Shown: in pieces, positions 1 to 7,835 of the stretch
Layout of the letters: every line of letters starts with the position of its first letter
Position numbering within the stretch: the stretch's first letter is position 1
NCBI GenBank assembly: GCA_024511395.1
Contig: JANELJ010000005.1
Span: 1-18,695, forward strand
From: Gammaproteobacteria bacterium
GTDB lineage: Bacteria > Pseudomonadota > Gammaproteobacteria > GRL18
Direction: 5' to 3'
DNA: 18,695 bases
Notes under the pieces: model-generated
Database searches by the model: none
Seen by the model: only the letters and a program-made list of their open reading frames with translations
Told to the model about the DNA's origin: nothing
Program-made: the position numbers and the translations under genes

Positions 1-97
1 GATAGCCTGACTTTGGAAGGTAGGCTGTTCACTATGGAGGTGGTATTTCAGGTTTGTTCATTTAACCTCTGCTGACTTAAACCACCGCAATGAGCGT

Positions 98-499
98 TTA
101 CACAGTTATTTTTACACCCTCAATAATTTTGAGCCACAAAAGTCGGAGCTTATTGAGGATCTTTCTTAAGTTATGTCCAGCGGCTACCATAACCACATTA
201 ATGGCATCACCGACTGTACCTTTGAGGTAGCAGCGATCTAAACGGCCATCGTTTTTCATATGACCGATTTCAGGCTCAATCGCACTGCGCCGTTTTAATG
301 CCTTTTTAATTCTTCGGGTAACGCCTCGCTTCTGACCTGAGATAAAAACTTTCGTATCTTTTACCTCATGTCCACGATAGCCCCGATCAACAAAGCACTG
401 TTCCGGTTGTACAGCTGTAAACTGTTTTATCTGTTCCAGTTGTGGCAGCAAGGTATGTCCATCATAAGGATTTTCTTGTGTAAAAAGAAATAGCTGGTC
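98..499 (-). pseudogene. IS5-family transposase, C-terminal fragment (truncated)
   Basis: This is the C-terminal half of a DDE transposase of the IS5 family. Reading on the minus strand from 499, the frame shows NPYDGHTL, then CFVDRGYRGHE (the second catalytic Asp lies in VDRGYRG), then RRSAIEPEIGHMKNDGRL (the catalytic Glu lies in IEPEIGH). The N-terminal half with the first Asp is missing. An in-frame stop at 500-502 precedes the fragment, and the sequence beyond it does not resemble a transposase. The first possible start inside is a TTG at 451, but nothing suggests it is used. The last residues after LKII differ from those of the second copy at the right end of the window, so the original 3' end has been lost or replaced. 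It is probably an inactive remnant. Confidence 0.85.
122..298 (-). repeat. Direct repeat, copy A (IS5-family transposase 3' end)
   Basis: This 177-bp block matches 18519-18695 in the same orientation with no gaps and seven mismatches (about 96% identity, counted by eye). All seven differences are transitions. Two of them change amino acids (Thr/Ala and Gly/Glu) and five are silent. Homology stops sharply at 122 on the left. On the right the comparison is cut by the window end. Confidence 0.9.
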
Positions 500-623
500 T
501 TATTTATCATTATTATTTTCTGGGTAATTCCTATTATCAGTTAACCATCCTTTTGTACATTAAGCTTAGTTTAAAAAGTTTTATAATCAAGGAAGTAAGC
601 AGTGAATACCTACCTAGGAGCAA

Positions 624-1763
624 TCAGTGCTTATAAACCAGCATAATAGTTTCCAGCTCTTTAACAATCTTATCCTGGTCTATTTGTGGAATACCTTTTA
701 ATTCTTCAAATTCCTTGCCTTCAAAATGTCCGCTGATCAGTTCATAGACATAATTGCAGCCTTTTTTGGCAATAGCCTCAATCGTTTCATCGTACTGAAA
801 AGGATCCACATCATCAGTACTGGTGCCAAACCAGAAATCCATACCTTTTTCCAGGAATTCCTTATAGGGCAGGTAATGTGAGCCGTCACAGGAAAAGTTC
901 AGGCTGATCATGCCGTTAATAATATTAATGGAACCGGCACGCAGGTAAATGGTTTCATCAGCAAAGCGAAGCTGTTTAAAGTACTCAAATATCTTCATAA
1001 TATCCTCCTCAGGAACTGTTGCCAGTTCAGAATAAGGATGCCGGGGATAGGCTAGGCAGATATCGGGATCATTGAGTTCATTCATACTCAAGAGACGATA
1101 ATTATACGGGTCATCAATCAGCCAGATAGTAACCCGGCTGCTGGAAAAATGGAATTTTCCGTGGAATACGCCGTGCTCACAAATTAATACCTTCATTAAG
1201 GCAAAGACATTATCAATATGGGTGTCCATTTCGCTCTGCAGACGCTGCTGGGCAAACAGGCCGCTGCGTATGGCCGGATCGCCCTTGATCTGCTGCCATT
1301 TATAATTTTCTTTATAAAGCTTTTTAGTACCCGGCAGTTCCCGTAAATCAAAATCCACACCCAGATAGCCGATAATTTCATTATCAGTATTTTTAATCAC
1401 ATGAATAGCTGTGACAGAAGGGCATTTATTATGTTTACTGATATACGCTTCGGAAAGGAAAAAATCCGTATGTTTAAAATCAGCCTGCATATAGGGACGC
1501 TGTGAACGATCTCGGTTCAGACTGCTGGCATCAAAACCCTGCCTTAATAAAGTACTGGTGATCTGAATACCCCGGGCATCCATCACGTATAAATACTTGC
1601 TGTACTTAAAATTAGGAAAGGTAGCCCTTAAACGCACCTCCAGTTTTTGTCTGTCGGGCATATCATCAGCCAGTTTTCTGGCCAGTTCTGCCAGCGGTTT
1701 TTTAAGCAGATCCACCAGGTTTTTACGCTGTTCTGCAATGGTTTTCTGTAATACGGTTCTCAT
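624..1763 (-). CDS. PDC/Cache-like sensor domain protein, no membrane segment
   Basis: A protein of about 379 residues whose N-terminal part resembles the PDC (Cache-type) small-molecule sensing fold. Around residues 50-150 it shows a YLYVMDARG strand, RSQRPYM, a DFFLSEAYIS stretch, a VTAIHVI strand and a GYLGVDFDL strand, in the order seen in extracytoplasmic Cache domains. The remaining C-terminal part has no histidine kinase, methyl-accepting, GGDEF or other output motif that I recognise. There is no signal peptide or transmembrane helix, so it should be cytosolic, which is unusual for this fold. The start is uncertain: I chose ATG at 1763, but an in-frame TTG at 1793 would add ten residues, and neither has a clear ribosome-binding site. 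The stop is TGA. The gene is divergent from hemC with about 115 bp between them. The ligand is unknown. The domain call is from pattern recognition and is moderately sure. Confidence 0.65.
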   Translation of the reverse strand: MRTVLQKTIAEQRKNLVDLLKKPLAELARKLADDMPDRQKLEVRLRATFPNFKYSKYLYVMDARGIQITSTLLRQGFDASSLNRDRSQRPYMQADFKHTDFFLSEAYISKHNKCPSVTAIHVIKNTDNEIIGYLGVDFDLRELPGTKKLYKENYKWQQIKGDPAIRSGLFAQQRLQSEMDTHIDNVFALMKVLICEHGVFHGKFHFSSSRVTIWLIDDPYNYRLLSMNELNDPDICLAYPRHPYSELATVPEEDIMKIFEYFKQLRFADETIYLRAGSINIINGMISLNFSCDGSHYLPYKEFLEKGMDFWFGTSTDDVDPFQYDETIEAIAKKGCNYVYELISGHFEGKEFEELKGIPQIDQDKIVKELETIMLVYKH

Positions 1764-1878
1764 AGGTTTTATTGTATCTTTTTTAATTGGCAATGAGAAT
1801 GTCTTAAAAATCTGTTAAAATTTCCTCTTATTTTTTCATGGCTTTTACAGAGCCGTTATTAACCAGAATAAATCGATT

Positions 1879-2814
1879 ATGACTAAAAAAATTATTAAAA
1901 TCGCCACCCGTAAAAGCCCTCTGGCCCTGTGGCAGGCCTATTTTGTCCGGGATCAACTATTAAAACACCATGATGATCTCGAAGTGGAACTGGTTAAAAT
2001 GGTGTCTAAAGGCGACAAAATTCTGGATGTACCTCTGGCCAAGGTTGGTGGTAAAGGACTGTTTGTAAAAGAGCTGGAAGCCGGTCTGCTGGCTGGGGAT
2101 GCGGATATCGCCGTACATTCCATGAAGGATGTTCCGGTGGAATTTCCTGAAGGACTGCACCTGGCGGTGATCTGTGAACGTGAAGATCCGCGCGATGCCT
2201 TTGTATCAAACAATTTTGAAAAACTAGATGATTTACCGCAGGGGGCGGTTGTGGGTACCTCCAGCCTGCGTCGTCAAAGTCAGTTATTAAAATACCGGCC
2301 TGATCTGCAGATAAAATTTTTGCGCGGTAATGTGAATACCCGTCTGCAGAAACTGGATGACGGAGAATATGATGCCATAATTCTGGCGGCTGCCGGCTTA
2401 ATCCGTCTGGAAATGAAAGACCGTATTCGCAGTTTTCTGACCACTGAACAAAGCCTGCCCGCCATGGGACAGGGTGCAGTTGGAATTGAATGTCGTGTTG
2501 ATGATGAACTCACCCATCAACTGATTGCACCACTGGCTCATGAAGAAACTACCATCCGACTGACTGCAGAACGTGCTCTAAATAAACGACTGGAAGGTGG
2601 CTGTCAGGTGCCTATCGGTGGTTTTGCAGAACTGGACGGTGATCAACTTTCCATGCGTGCCTTTGTCTGCTCACCCGATGGTAAAAATCTGGTGGAAGGT
2701 TCTGTTTCTGGTTCGGCAGAAAATGCCGAACAAATGGGCATAGAACTGGCTGATGACTTATTATCCCAGGGTGCCAGAGAAGTTCTGGCTGAAGTGTATA
2801 AAAATGGTGTGTAG
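1879..2814 (+). CDS. hemC: Hydroxymethylbilane synthase (porphobilinogen deaminase)
   Basis: HemC joins four porphobilinogen molecules into the linear tetrapyrrole hydroxymethylbilane, in the cytosolic pathway to heme, siroheme and cobalamin. The 311-residue length is typical. Visible landmarks are RKSPLALWQ near the N-terminus, HSMKDVP with the catalytic Asp at residue 84, [30 protein letters not shown], and GGCQVPIGG, whose Cys falls exactly at residue 242, the dipyrromethane cofactor attachment site in E. coli. ATG at 1879 fits the family start, although no good ribosome-binding site is visible. In many gammaproteobacteria hemC is followed by hemD. Here it stands alone and runs convergently into the B12 operon with only 13 bp between stop codons. 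Confidence 0.97.
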   Translation: MTKKIIKIATRKSPLALWQAYFVRDQLLKHHDDLEVELVKMVSKGDKILDVPLAKVGGKGLFVKELEAGLLAGDADIAVHSMKDVPVEFPEGLHLAVICEREDPRDAFVSNNFEKLDDLPQGAVVGTSSLRRQSQLLKYRPDLQIKFLRGNVNTRLQKLDDGEYDAIILAAAGLIRLEMKDRIRSFLTTEQSLPAMGQGAVGIECRVDDELTHQLIAPLAHEETTIRLTAERALNKRLEGGCQVPIGGFAELDGDQLSMRAFVCSPDGKNLVEGSVSGSAENAEQMGIELADDLLSQGAREVLAEVYKNGV

Positions 2815-2827
2815 AAAATAAAACGGC

Positions 2828-3712
2828 TTAATTTTGTTTCTGAATTAACTCACACACTTCCTCAATTCCTAATAAAATCCTTGGTGTATGTCTGACCAGA
2901 TGATCCGGATTAGCGGCGTATAAGCGTTTGTTTTTTACGGCGCAAAGAAACGGCCATTGCTGCCAACGTTTCAGCCATTGTCTGGATGAGTAGGCCATGC
3001 CGGTGGCAATAATAACCTGTGGGTCTTTTGCCAGAATGGCCTCAATGGACGGAGTACTGGTTAAGGTTCTGGCTTGGGCAAACACATTGCTTCCACCGCA
3101 AAATTCAATGACTTTTGAAATCAGATGCTGTCCATTCACACTCATTAATGGATTATTCCAGATTTGAATAAAGGTGCGGATTTTGGGCTGGTTCTGGTTA
3201 TTCTGATATTGTTTTTTTAAGGCATTAAATTTTTGTTCGAACTCCCGGGCACTGGTTTCTGCTTTTTCATTACTGCCCATTAACTGACCGAATTTGCGCA
3301 AGGTTTTAGGGATAGAGGAGAAATTTTCAGGTTCAGTAATATAGACTCTTAATCCCAGAGACTGCAATTGCTGAATCTGATATTCCGGATTGCCGCTTTT
3401 CCAGGCGATAATCAGATCAGGCTGCAAAGCTAGAATTTGTTCTATATCCAGTGAATCATAACTGCCGATACGGGGAATGTTTTTTGCCTTTTGCGGATAG
3501 TTGCTATAGCTCACTGCTCCGATTAATTTATCCCAGCCACCGGCAGCAAAGACCAGTTCAGTAATGCCCGGAGACAGGCTGATTATACGTTGTGCCGGTT
3601 GTTCCAGACGAATGGTTTGCTGTGTGTCATCTTTAATGCTGATTTGAGAAAATGCTGGTAAGCTCATGAATATAAATATATAAAATAAAATTATTTGAGC
3701 GATTTTTAACAT
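2828..3712 (-). CDS. btuF: Periplasmic cobalamin-binding protein of the BtuCDF importer
   Basis: Substrate-binding protein (294 residues) of the helical-backbone class used for vitamin B12 and siderophores. Residues 1-22 form a Sec signal peptide with a long hydrophobic core ending in AFS. The family's two-lobe pattern is clear: RIISLSPGITELVFAAGG starts lobe 1, with GSYDSLDIEQILALQPDLII after it. SIEAILAKDPQVIIATG belongs to lobe 2, and WPFLCAVKNKRLYAANPDHLVR lies near the end. It should bind cobalamin in the periplasm and dock on BtuC. It is the last gene of the operon, 10 bp after btuD, with only a weak ribosome-binding site before its ATG. Assignment to cobalamin rather than heme or siderophore rests on the riboswitch and on BtuB upstream. 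Confidence 0.9.
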   Translation of the reverse strand: MLKIAQIILFYIFIFMSLPAFSQISIKDDTQQTIRLEQPAQRIISLSPGITELVFAAGGWDKLIGAVSYSNYPQKAKNIPRIGSYDSLDIEQILALQPDLIIAWKSGNPEYQIQQLQSLGLRVYITEPENFSSIPKTLRKFGQLMGSNEKAETSAREFEQKFNALKKQYQNNQNQPKIRTFIQIWNNPLMSVNGQHLISKVIEFCGGSNVFAQARTLTSTPSIEAILAKDPQVIIATGMAYSSRQWLKRWQQWPFLCAVKNKRLYAANPDHLVRHTPRILLGIEEVCELIQKQN

Positions 3713-3722
3713 TTTTTAGGTT

Positions 3723-4514
3723 TTAGGGGGTTGCTATAAAAATTGTGTGTTGTTGGTCTGTTATTTTTTCTATTTTACAGTGATAGAGGCGGCTTAAATT
3801 TTCGGTAGTCAGAACTTCGTGGGTTTTACCGAAAGTGCACTGACCATTATCTAGCAATAAAATATGATCGCAATAACGCCAGGCCAGATTGGGATCGTGG
3901 ATAACCATAATACCGCAATGGGTTTTCTGTTCTGTTGCAGTGAAGCGGGATTGTAATAAGGACAGAATATCCAGCTGGGCTTTAATATCCAGATGGTTAA
4001 CGGGCTCATCCAGCAGGTAATAATCAGGATTCTGGGTCAGCAGGGTGGCCAGGTTCAGACGTCTTTTTTCACCTCCGGACAGGGTGCTGATAAAGCGTTC
4101 GGATAAGTGTTCAAGGTCAAGCTGTTTAAGTGCCTGATTGGCAATATCTCTGTCCCGGTTGTTTTCCCACTGTAATGGATCAACAAAGGGATGGCGGCCA
4201 ATAAGAGCGGCTTCCATGACCGTACAGGGAAAATTGTATTCATACTCCTGCAGTATCAGCCCCATTTTGCGAGCACGTTCAACCGGTTTGTAGCTGGATA
4301 ATGGCTGATTATTGAGAATAATTTGCCCCTGATCGGCCGACCTCAGTCCAATCATACACTGCAGCAGGGTACTTTTGCCCACACCATTAATGCCCATAAC
4401 CCCCCAGAACTCGCCAGATTTAAAGGTCATGCTTAATTGGCGGCAGACGGGTTTGCCGCCAATACTGAGACTGAGAGAGTCAAGCTCCAGAGTTTTTGCT
4501 GAAACGGAAGCCAT
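3723..4514 (-). CDS. btuD: Cobalamin ABC importer, ATP-binding subunit
   Basis: A 263-residue ABC ATPase that powers B12 import through BtuC. Walker A is GINGVGKST at residues 41-49, the Q-loop is in LILQEYEYNFP, the signature LSGGEKRR is near residue 144, Walker B with the catalytic Glu is YYLLDEP near residue 168 followed by the D-loop NHLD, and the switch His is in VIHDPN. Its ATG overlaps the btuC stop by one base (TAATG), a classic translational-coupling arrangement. On sequence alone it could also be a FecE/HmuV-type ATPase, but the operon context settles on cobalamin. Confidence 0.93.
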   Translation of the reverse strand: MASVSAKTLELDSLSLSIGGKPVCRQLSMTFKSGEFWGVMGINGVGKSTLLQCMIGLRSADQGQIILNNQPLSSYKPVERARKMGLILQEYEYNFPCTVMEAALIGRHPFVDPLQWENNRDRDIANQALKQLDLEHLSERFISTLSGGEKRRLNLATLLTQNPDYYLLDEPVNHLDIKAQLDILSLLQSRFTATEQKTHCGIMVIHDPNLAWRYCDHILLLDNGQCTFGKTHEVLTTENLSRLYHCKIEKITDQQHTIFIATP

Positions 4515-5488
4515 TATTGGCTCCTTCTAAGCAGGTAGAGAAACAGGGGCACACCAATTAAAGCGGTTAACACACCCACAGGCAGCTGCTGTGGAGCCAG
4601 TACGGTTCGCGCCAGAGTATCGGCAATTACCAATAATGAGCCTCCAGTCAGGGCACTGGCTGGGATCAGCAAACGGTGACCCGTGCCGCTGAGCAGACGT
4701 ACCAGATGAGGTATAACCAGACCGACAAATCCGATGCTGCCTGCCAGTGAGATCGCACCGGCAGTCAGCAGGGAGGATAAAAAGAAAATAATATTACGCA
4801 GTTTTCGGGTGTCGACACCCAGGCTGCCGGCCTGCAGATCGCCCCAGAGCAGAATATTCAGTTGCCGGCTGATCAGCAAAGAGCCTGTCAGACCGAGCAC
4901 AAGAATAATAAAAATGGGCAGAACAGGGCGGTTATAGCTTAAATCCCCCATTAACCAGAACAGCATCCCGTGTATTCTTTCCGCCGGTGCAATCACCAGT
5001 ACAAAACTGATCAGAGCACCCCATCCGGAAGCCAGAATAATACCCGTCAGTAATAACCGGGAAATGCTCCAGCTACCTCTGGAGTGTGCAAAAGAAAATA
5101 CCAGTACAATCGAAATTAAAGCCCCCAGAAATGCACTGCCGGTTAACCAGACACTGCCCATACCGGCCAGCATGGACAATAAGGCTGCCAGAGCTGCGCC
5201 GCCGGATACCCCCAGTACATAGGGATCGGCCAGTGGGTTTCTAAGTAATACCTGCATTAATACACCGGCCAGAGATAATAAGGCACCGGCTGTAAAAGCA
5301 GCTAAGGCTCTGGGGAGACGCAAATCAAAAATCAGGCTTTGGTGAAAAGGGGAAAGGGTGCTGCCGGTCAGTGAAAGCAGTTCCTGAACAGAAACAGACA
5401 CTGAACCGGTCAGCAGAGCAAAGATAAAACTGATAAGAGAAAGTATGACCAGAGCCAGCAGAAAAATAACAGGATGTTTTTTTAACAT
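4514..5488 (-). CDS. btuC: Cobalamin ABC importer, permease subunit
   Basis: A FecCD/BtuC-type inner-membrane permease of 324 residues, the usual size, with roughly ten hydrophobic helices. Family landmarks are LRLPRALAAFTAGALLSLAGVLMQ near the N-terminus, NPLADPYVLGVSGGAALAA, the stretch GSIGFVGLVIPHLVRLL before the C-terminus (the coupling helix that contacts BtuD), and PVGVLTALIGVPLFLYLL at the end. The start codon ATG at 5488 is preceded by a GAGATG ribosome-binding site. It lies 42 bp after btuB and overlaps btuD by one base, so the genes are very likely co-transcribed. Confidence 0.94.
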   Translation of the reverse strand: MLKKHPVIFLLALVILSLISFIFALLTGSVSVSVQELLSLTGSTLSPFHQSLIFDLRLPRALAAFTAGALLSLAGVLMQVLLRNPLADPYVLGVSGGAALAALLSMLAGMGSVWLTGSAFLGALISIVLVFSFAHSRGSWSISRLLLTGIILASGWGALISFVLVIAPAERIHGMLFWLMGDLSYNRPVLPIFIILVLGLTGSLLISRQLNILLWGDLQAGSLGVDTRKLRNIIFFLSSLLTAGAISLAGSIGFVGLVIPHLVRLLSGTGHRLLIPASALTGGSLLVIADTLARTVLAPQQLPVGVLTALIGVPLFLYLLRRSQ

Positions 5489-5530
5489 AACATCTCGTTG
5501 TGTATTAATTCTGCTGTTCCGGCCATGGTA

Positions 5531-7408
5531 TTACATTTTGTAATGTATAGATGCAAAGGCAAATCTATCCTGAGCTTTGTAAGGCAGTTCGTTACCATAG
5601 GTTTGCCTGTTTGTGGAATATTCTTTATCAAAAAGATTATCTACTTTGGCTTTAATAGTCCAGTTTTTTGTCAACTCCCATGCACTGCGAATATTCATAA
5701 TACCGTAACCCGCAAGCGTGTTATCATTATTTGCGTCAAGGTAACGTTTAGATGCAGCAATAATCGATGCGCCATAAGTAAAATTTTTATATTTACTATC
5801 CATATCAAGCCTGAAAGTATCTCTACTGCGGTTGGTCAGATAGTTTCCGGTATCATCATTTTTTGAGTTGGTATGTGAAATATTTCCCTGGATATTCCAG
5901 CCAAACAATTGTGTTCCCAGGCTTAATTCAATACCGTCAATGTTGGCTTTATCAATATTTTCCATAGTTGGATACTGGTATTCAATCAGGTTTCTGATGC
6001 TGGTGGTATAAAAATTGGCTGACCAGTTAATGCTTTTAAATTCTCCACTCAAACCGAAATCAAAACTTTCAGAGGTTTCAGGTTTTAAACCAGAATTACC
6101 TTTAAAATAACCCACATCCGGGTAATACAAGTCATTAAATGTGGGGGATTTATAGGCTCTTCCATAATTGACTGTCACTCTTAGATATTCATCCAGATCA
6201 AAACCAAGACCAATATTACTTGTATTATGACTGCCAAATTGCTGATTATCATCATATCTCCAGGCACCCTTTATATCAAAAACTTCGCCATAATATTGAT
6301 ATTGAGTAAATACACCTTTTGTCCAGCGACTGTCTTTATCAAAGTTAGTAGTACTATCAACCGATTCATCCAGATAATCAAAACCAACGGTCAGGATGTC
6401 TTTATCTCTTATAATAAAATCATTTTTCCAGGAAAAATTATCTTTAGTTGTATCAAACTGATACTTTTCTATAGTCGTTTCAAAATAAGGGTATTGGTAA
6501 TAATCACTTTCATCTTTACTTTGCCCAATTAATAGCTGAGAGGACCAGATATCATTTATTTTCAGGTCAGCAACTATAGAAGCAACCTGTTGTTTAAATT
6601 CTGTACGGGTTTTGGTCGTAGCCAGATTCAGACCATTGGTATAATCATACTGGTTTTCACCATCAGCTAAGAGGTAACTACCGCTTAAGGTAAATTGTTC
6701 GTTAAATTTATGACGTCCATTGATAGAAACAGAGGTGTTATCAAAGCTGTCATCATCATTATCTGCATTAGCAGAATCTGGATTACCAAGAAAATCATAG
6801 CCGTTGGTATCAATATAGCCCACACCAATATTAAAACTGGATGTTTCATTTCCATAACCAAAACCTGCATTGGCTTCTACGGTATCATCAGAACCATAAC
6901 CCGTGTCAGCATAAAAGCTCTGTCCACGGGTTTCTTTATTTGTAAAAATCTGAATAATACCGCCAATAGCACTGCTGCCGTATAAACTGGACTGAGGCCC
7001 TCGTACTACTTCAATGCGTTCAATTTGTGAGACAGGAATATACTGGAAAGGTGTTATTCCAAGGGTAGCAGAACCATAGGGAACACCGTCAACCAGTACC
7101 AGAATATGATCACTATTGGTACCACGCATAAAAATACTGGTGCTGCTGCCCATACCGCCACTGGTTTTAACATCGATACCTAGCGTGGATTTTAAAACAT
7201 CAACGACAGACTGAGCCTGCAAGCGATCAATATCCTTACGGGTAATAATGGTAACTGGTGCAATGGTTTCATCTACCGTATTGGCAGTTCGGTTAGCCGT
7301 AACTATAATTTCTGGAATATTTTCGGCCTGAGCCTGAATGGAAACCAGTGGAGTTAAAAAAAGGCTAAGCGCCGAAAGGGTCTGGATGGCAGGTACTTTA
7401 TACAACAT
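5531..7408 (-). CDS. btuB: TonB-dependent outer-membrane cobalamin receptor
   Basis: A 625-residue outer-membrane beta-barrel receptor that takes up cobalamin using TonB energy. Residues 1 to about 28 form a signal peptide ending in IQAQA, followed by the TonB box EIIVTAN. The plug follows with IAPVTIITRKDIDR, SIFMRGTNSDHILVLVDGVP and RIEVVRGPQSSLYGSSAIGG, close to the E. coli BtuB plug. The rest is a 22-strand-type barrel. An Asp/Asn-rich loop (NADNDDDSFD, around residues 205-220) is reminiscent of the calcium-binding loops of BtuB. I chose ATG at 7408 because an AAGGA ribosome-binding site lies 7 nt upstream. An in-frame GTG at 7426 lies inside a hairpin and is unlikely. The gene looks more AT-rich than its neighbours. 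It heads the btuBCDF operon under a cobalamin riboswitch. Confidence 0.95.
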   Translation of the reverse strand: MLYKVPAIQTLSALSLFLTPLVSIQAQAENIPEIIVTANRTANTVDETIAPVTIITRKDIDRLQAQSVVDVLKSTLGIDVKTSGGMGSSTSIFMRGTNSDHILVLVDGVPYGSATLGITPFQYIPVSQIERIEVVRGPQSSLYGSSAIGGIIQIFTNKETRGQSFYADTGYGSDDTVEANAGFGYGNETSSFNIGVGYIDTNGYDFLGNPDSANADNDDDSFDNTSVSINGRHKFNEQFTLSGSYLLADGENQYDYTNGLNLATTKTRTEFKQQVASIVADLKINDIWSSQLLIGQSKDESDYYQYPYFETTIEKYQFDTTKDNFSWKNDFIIRDKDILTVGFDYLDESVDSTTNFDKDSRWTKGVFTQYQYYGEVFDIKGAWRYDDNQQFGSHNTSNIGLGFDLDEYLRVTVNYGRAYKSPTFNDLYYPDVGYFKGNSGLKPETSESFDFGLSGEFKSINWSANFYTTSIRNLIEYQYPTMENIDKANIDGIELSLGTQLFGWNIQGNISHTNSKNDDTGNYLTNRSRDTFRLDMDSKYKNFTYGASIIAASKRYLDANNDNTLAGYGIMNIRSAWELTKNWTIKAKVDNLFDKEYSTNRQTYGNELPYKAQDRFAFASIHYKM

Positions 7409-7422
7409 GATCTGATCCTTGT

Positions 7423-7439
7423 TCACACGCCCCGTGTGA
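7423..7439 (-). promoter_or_regulatory. Hairpin abutting the btuB ribosome-binding site
   Basis: On the minus-strand transcript a perfect 7-bp stem (TCACACG / CGTGTGA) with a GGG loop ends two bases before the AAGGA ribosome-binding site of btuB (7416-7420). No U-run follows, so it is not an intrinsic terminator. Its position suggests that it is the expression platform of the upstream riboswitch, controlling access of ribosomes to btuB. That role is inferred. Confidence 0.55.
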
Positions 7440-7540
7440 GTAAATAATTAAAATAGTTCAGCGGGAGGAGTAACAGGGTTCAGGGGAAGACGTACAATAA
7501 ACAACCTGACCCGGCTCGCCCTCTGCAAGCTTAATAGGTG
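7427..7540 (-). promoter_or_regulatory. Linker between riboswitch aptamer and btuB
   Basis: About 114 nt separate the aptamer from the btuB start region. Besides the ribosome-site hairpin it can form a second stem near 7465-7513 (GGGTCAGG paired with CCTG-A-ACCC around a long loop). No hairpin here is followed by a run of T on the transcript, so transcriptional attenuation is not supported and translational control is more likely. I see no leader peptide with a ribosome-binding site. Confidence 0.4.
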
Positions 7541-7767
7541 GTTTTTATGTTCGGTCTCCGGGCTTATGCAGTGCCTTAATGCTTTAAAAAGAATAAAACA
7601 TTAAGCAGTCAAAAGTACCTTCCCATATCATAAAGATACAGTGGCGTTTACTTTCGTACTTGCAATTACCGTTGCGGGGGCAGCGCTGGATTTACACCAG
7701 CTTCCCAGTCAACTCTGTTATTAAAAGGTTTTTATATAACAGAATGAGTTTAGGTTACCATAAAAAC
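7541..7767 (-). ncRNA. Cobalamin riboswitch aptamer (Rfam class RF00174 type)
   Basis: Read on the minus strand, the leader of btuB contains the conserved cobalamin aptamer elements in order: GGGAAGC with AAATCCAGC near 7690-7705, CGCTGCCCCCGCAACGG ending at 7669, CGAAAGT, the invariant GCCACTG at 7639-7645, GGGAAGG at 7618-7624, and the B12 box AGCCCGGAGACC at 7553-7564. The closing P1 helix is a perfect 8-bp pair between GTTTTTAT (7760-7767) and ATAAAAAC (7541-7548). A further local hairpin, CTGTTAT / ATAACAG, lies at 7715-7742. It should bind a cobalamin and repress the btuBCDF operon when cobalamin is plentiful. The 5' end of P1 lies just downstream of the promoter. Confidence 0.96.
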
Positions 7768-7775
7768 GTGTCGGT

Positions 7776-7804
7776 ATTCTATTAGTCTGTGCTTATAGTG
7801 TCAA
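7776..7804 (-). promoter_or_regulatory. Sigma-70-type promoter of the btu operon
   Basis: On the minus strand a consensus -35 TTGACA (7799-7804) is followed after exactly 17 bp by a -10 TAGAAT (7776-7781), five of six consensus bases. Transcription would start near 7768, at the very edge of riboswitch helix P1. The promoter lies just past the 3' end of the gene for the Mth938-like protein. Confidence 0.8.
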
Positions 7805-7835
7805 ATCAGACCGGAGATAATGAAAAATATTCATA

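Noticed and set aside
1..75. Reading frame open from the window edge on the plus strand, ending at 73-75
   Set aside because: Only 24 codons are visible, with no recognisable motif; it may be chance or IS-linked debris.
1801..1878. hemC promoter with TTGGCA at 1787-1792 and a small GGCT/AGCC hairpin
   Set aside because: No -10 at acceptable spacing and a stem of only four pairs.
2828..5488. Siderophore or heme importer instead of BtuCDF
   Set aside because: The subunit families are ambiguous alone, but the upstream cobalamin riboswitch and the BtuB-type plug decide for cobalamin.
5498..5866. 122-codon plus-strand open frame antisense to the btuB 3' end
   Set aside because: It lies inside a confidently assigned gene and shows no family features; it is a shadow frame.
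7424..7426. GTG start for btuB
   Set aside because: It falls inside the hairpin next to the ribosome site, whereas ATG at 7408 has AAGGA at good spacing and begins a proper signal peptide.
7465..7513. Intrinsic terminator downstream of the riboswitch
   Set aside because: A stem can form but no T-run follows it on the transcript.
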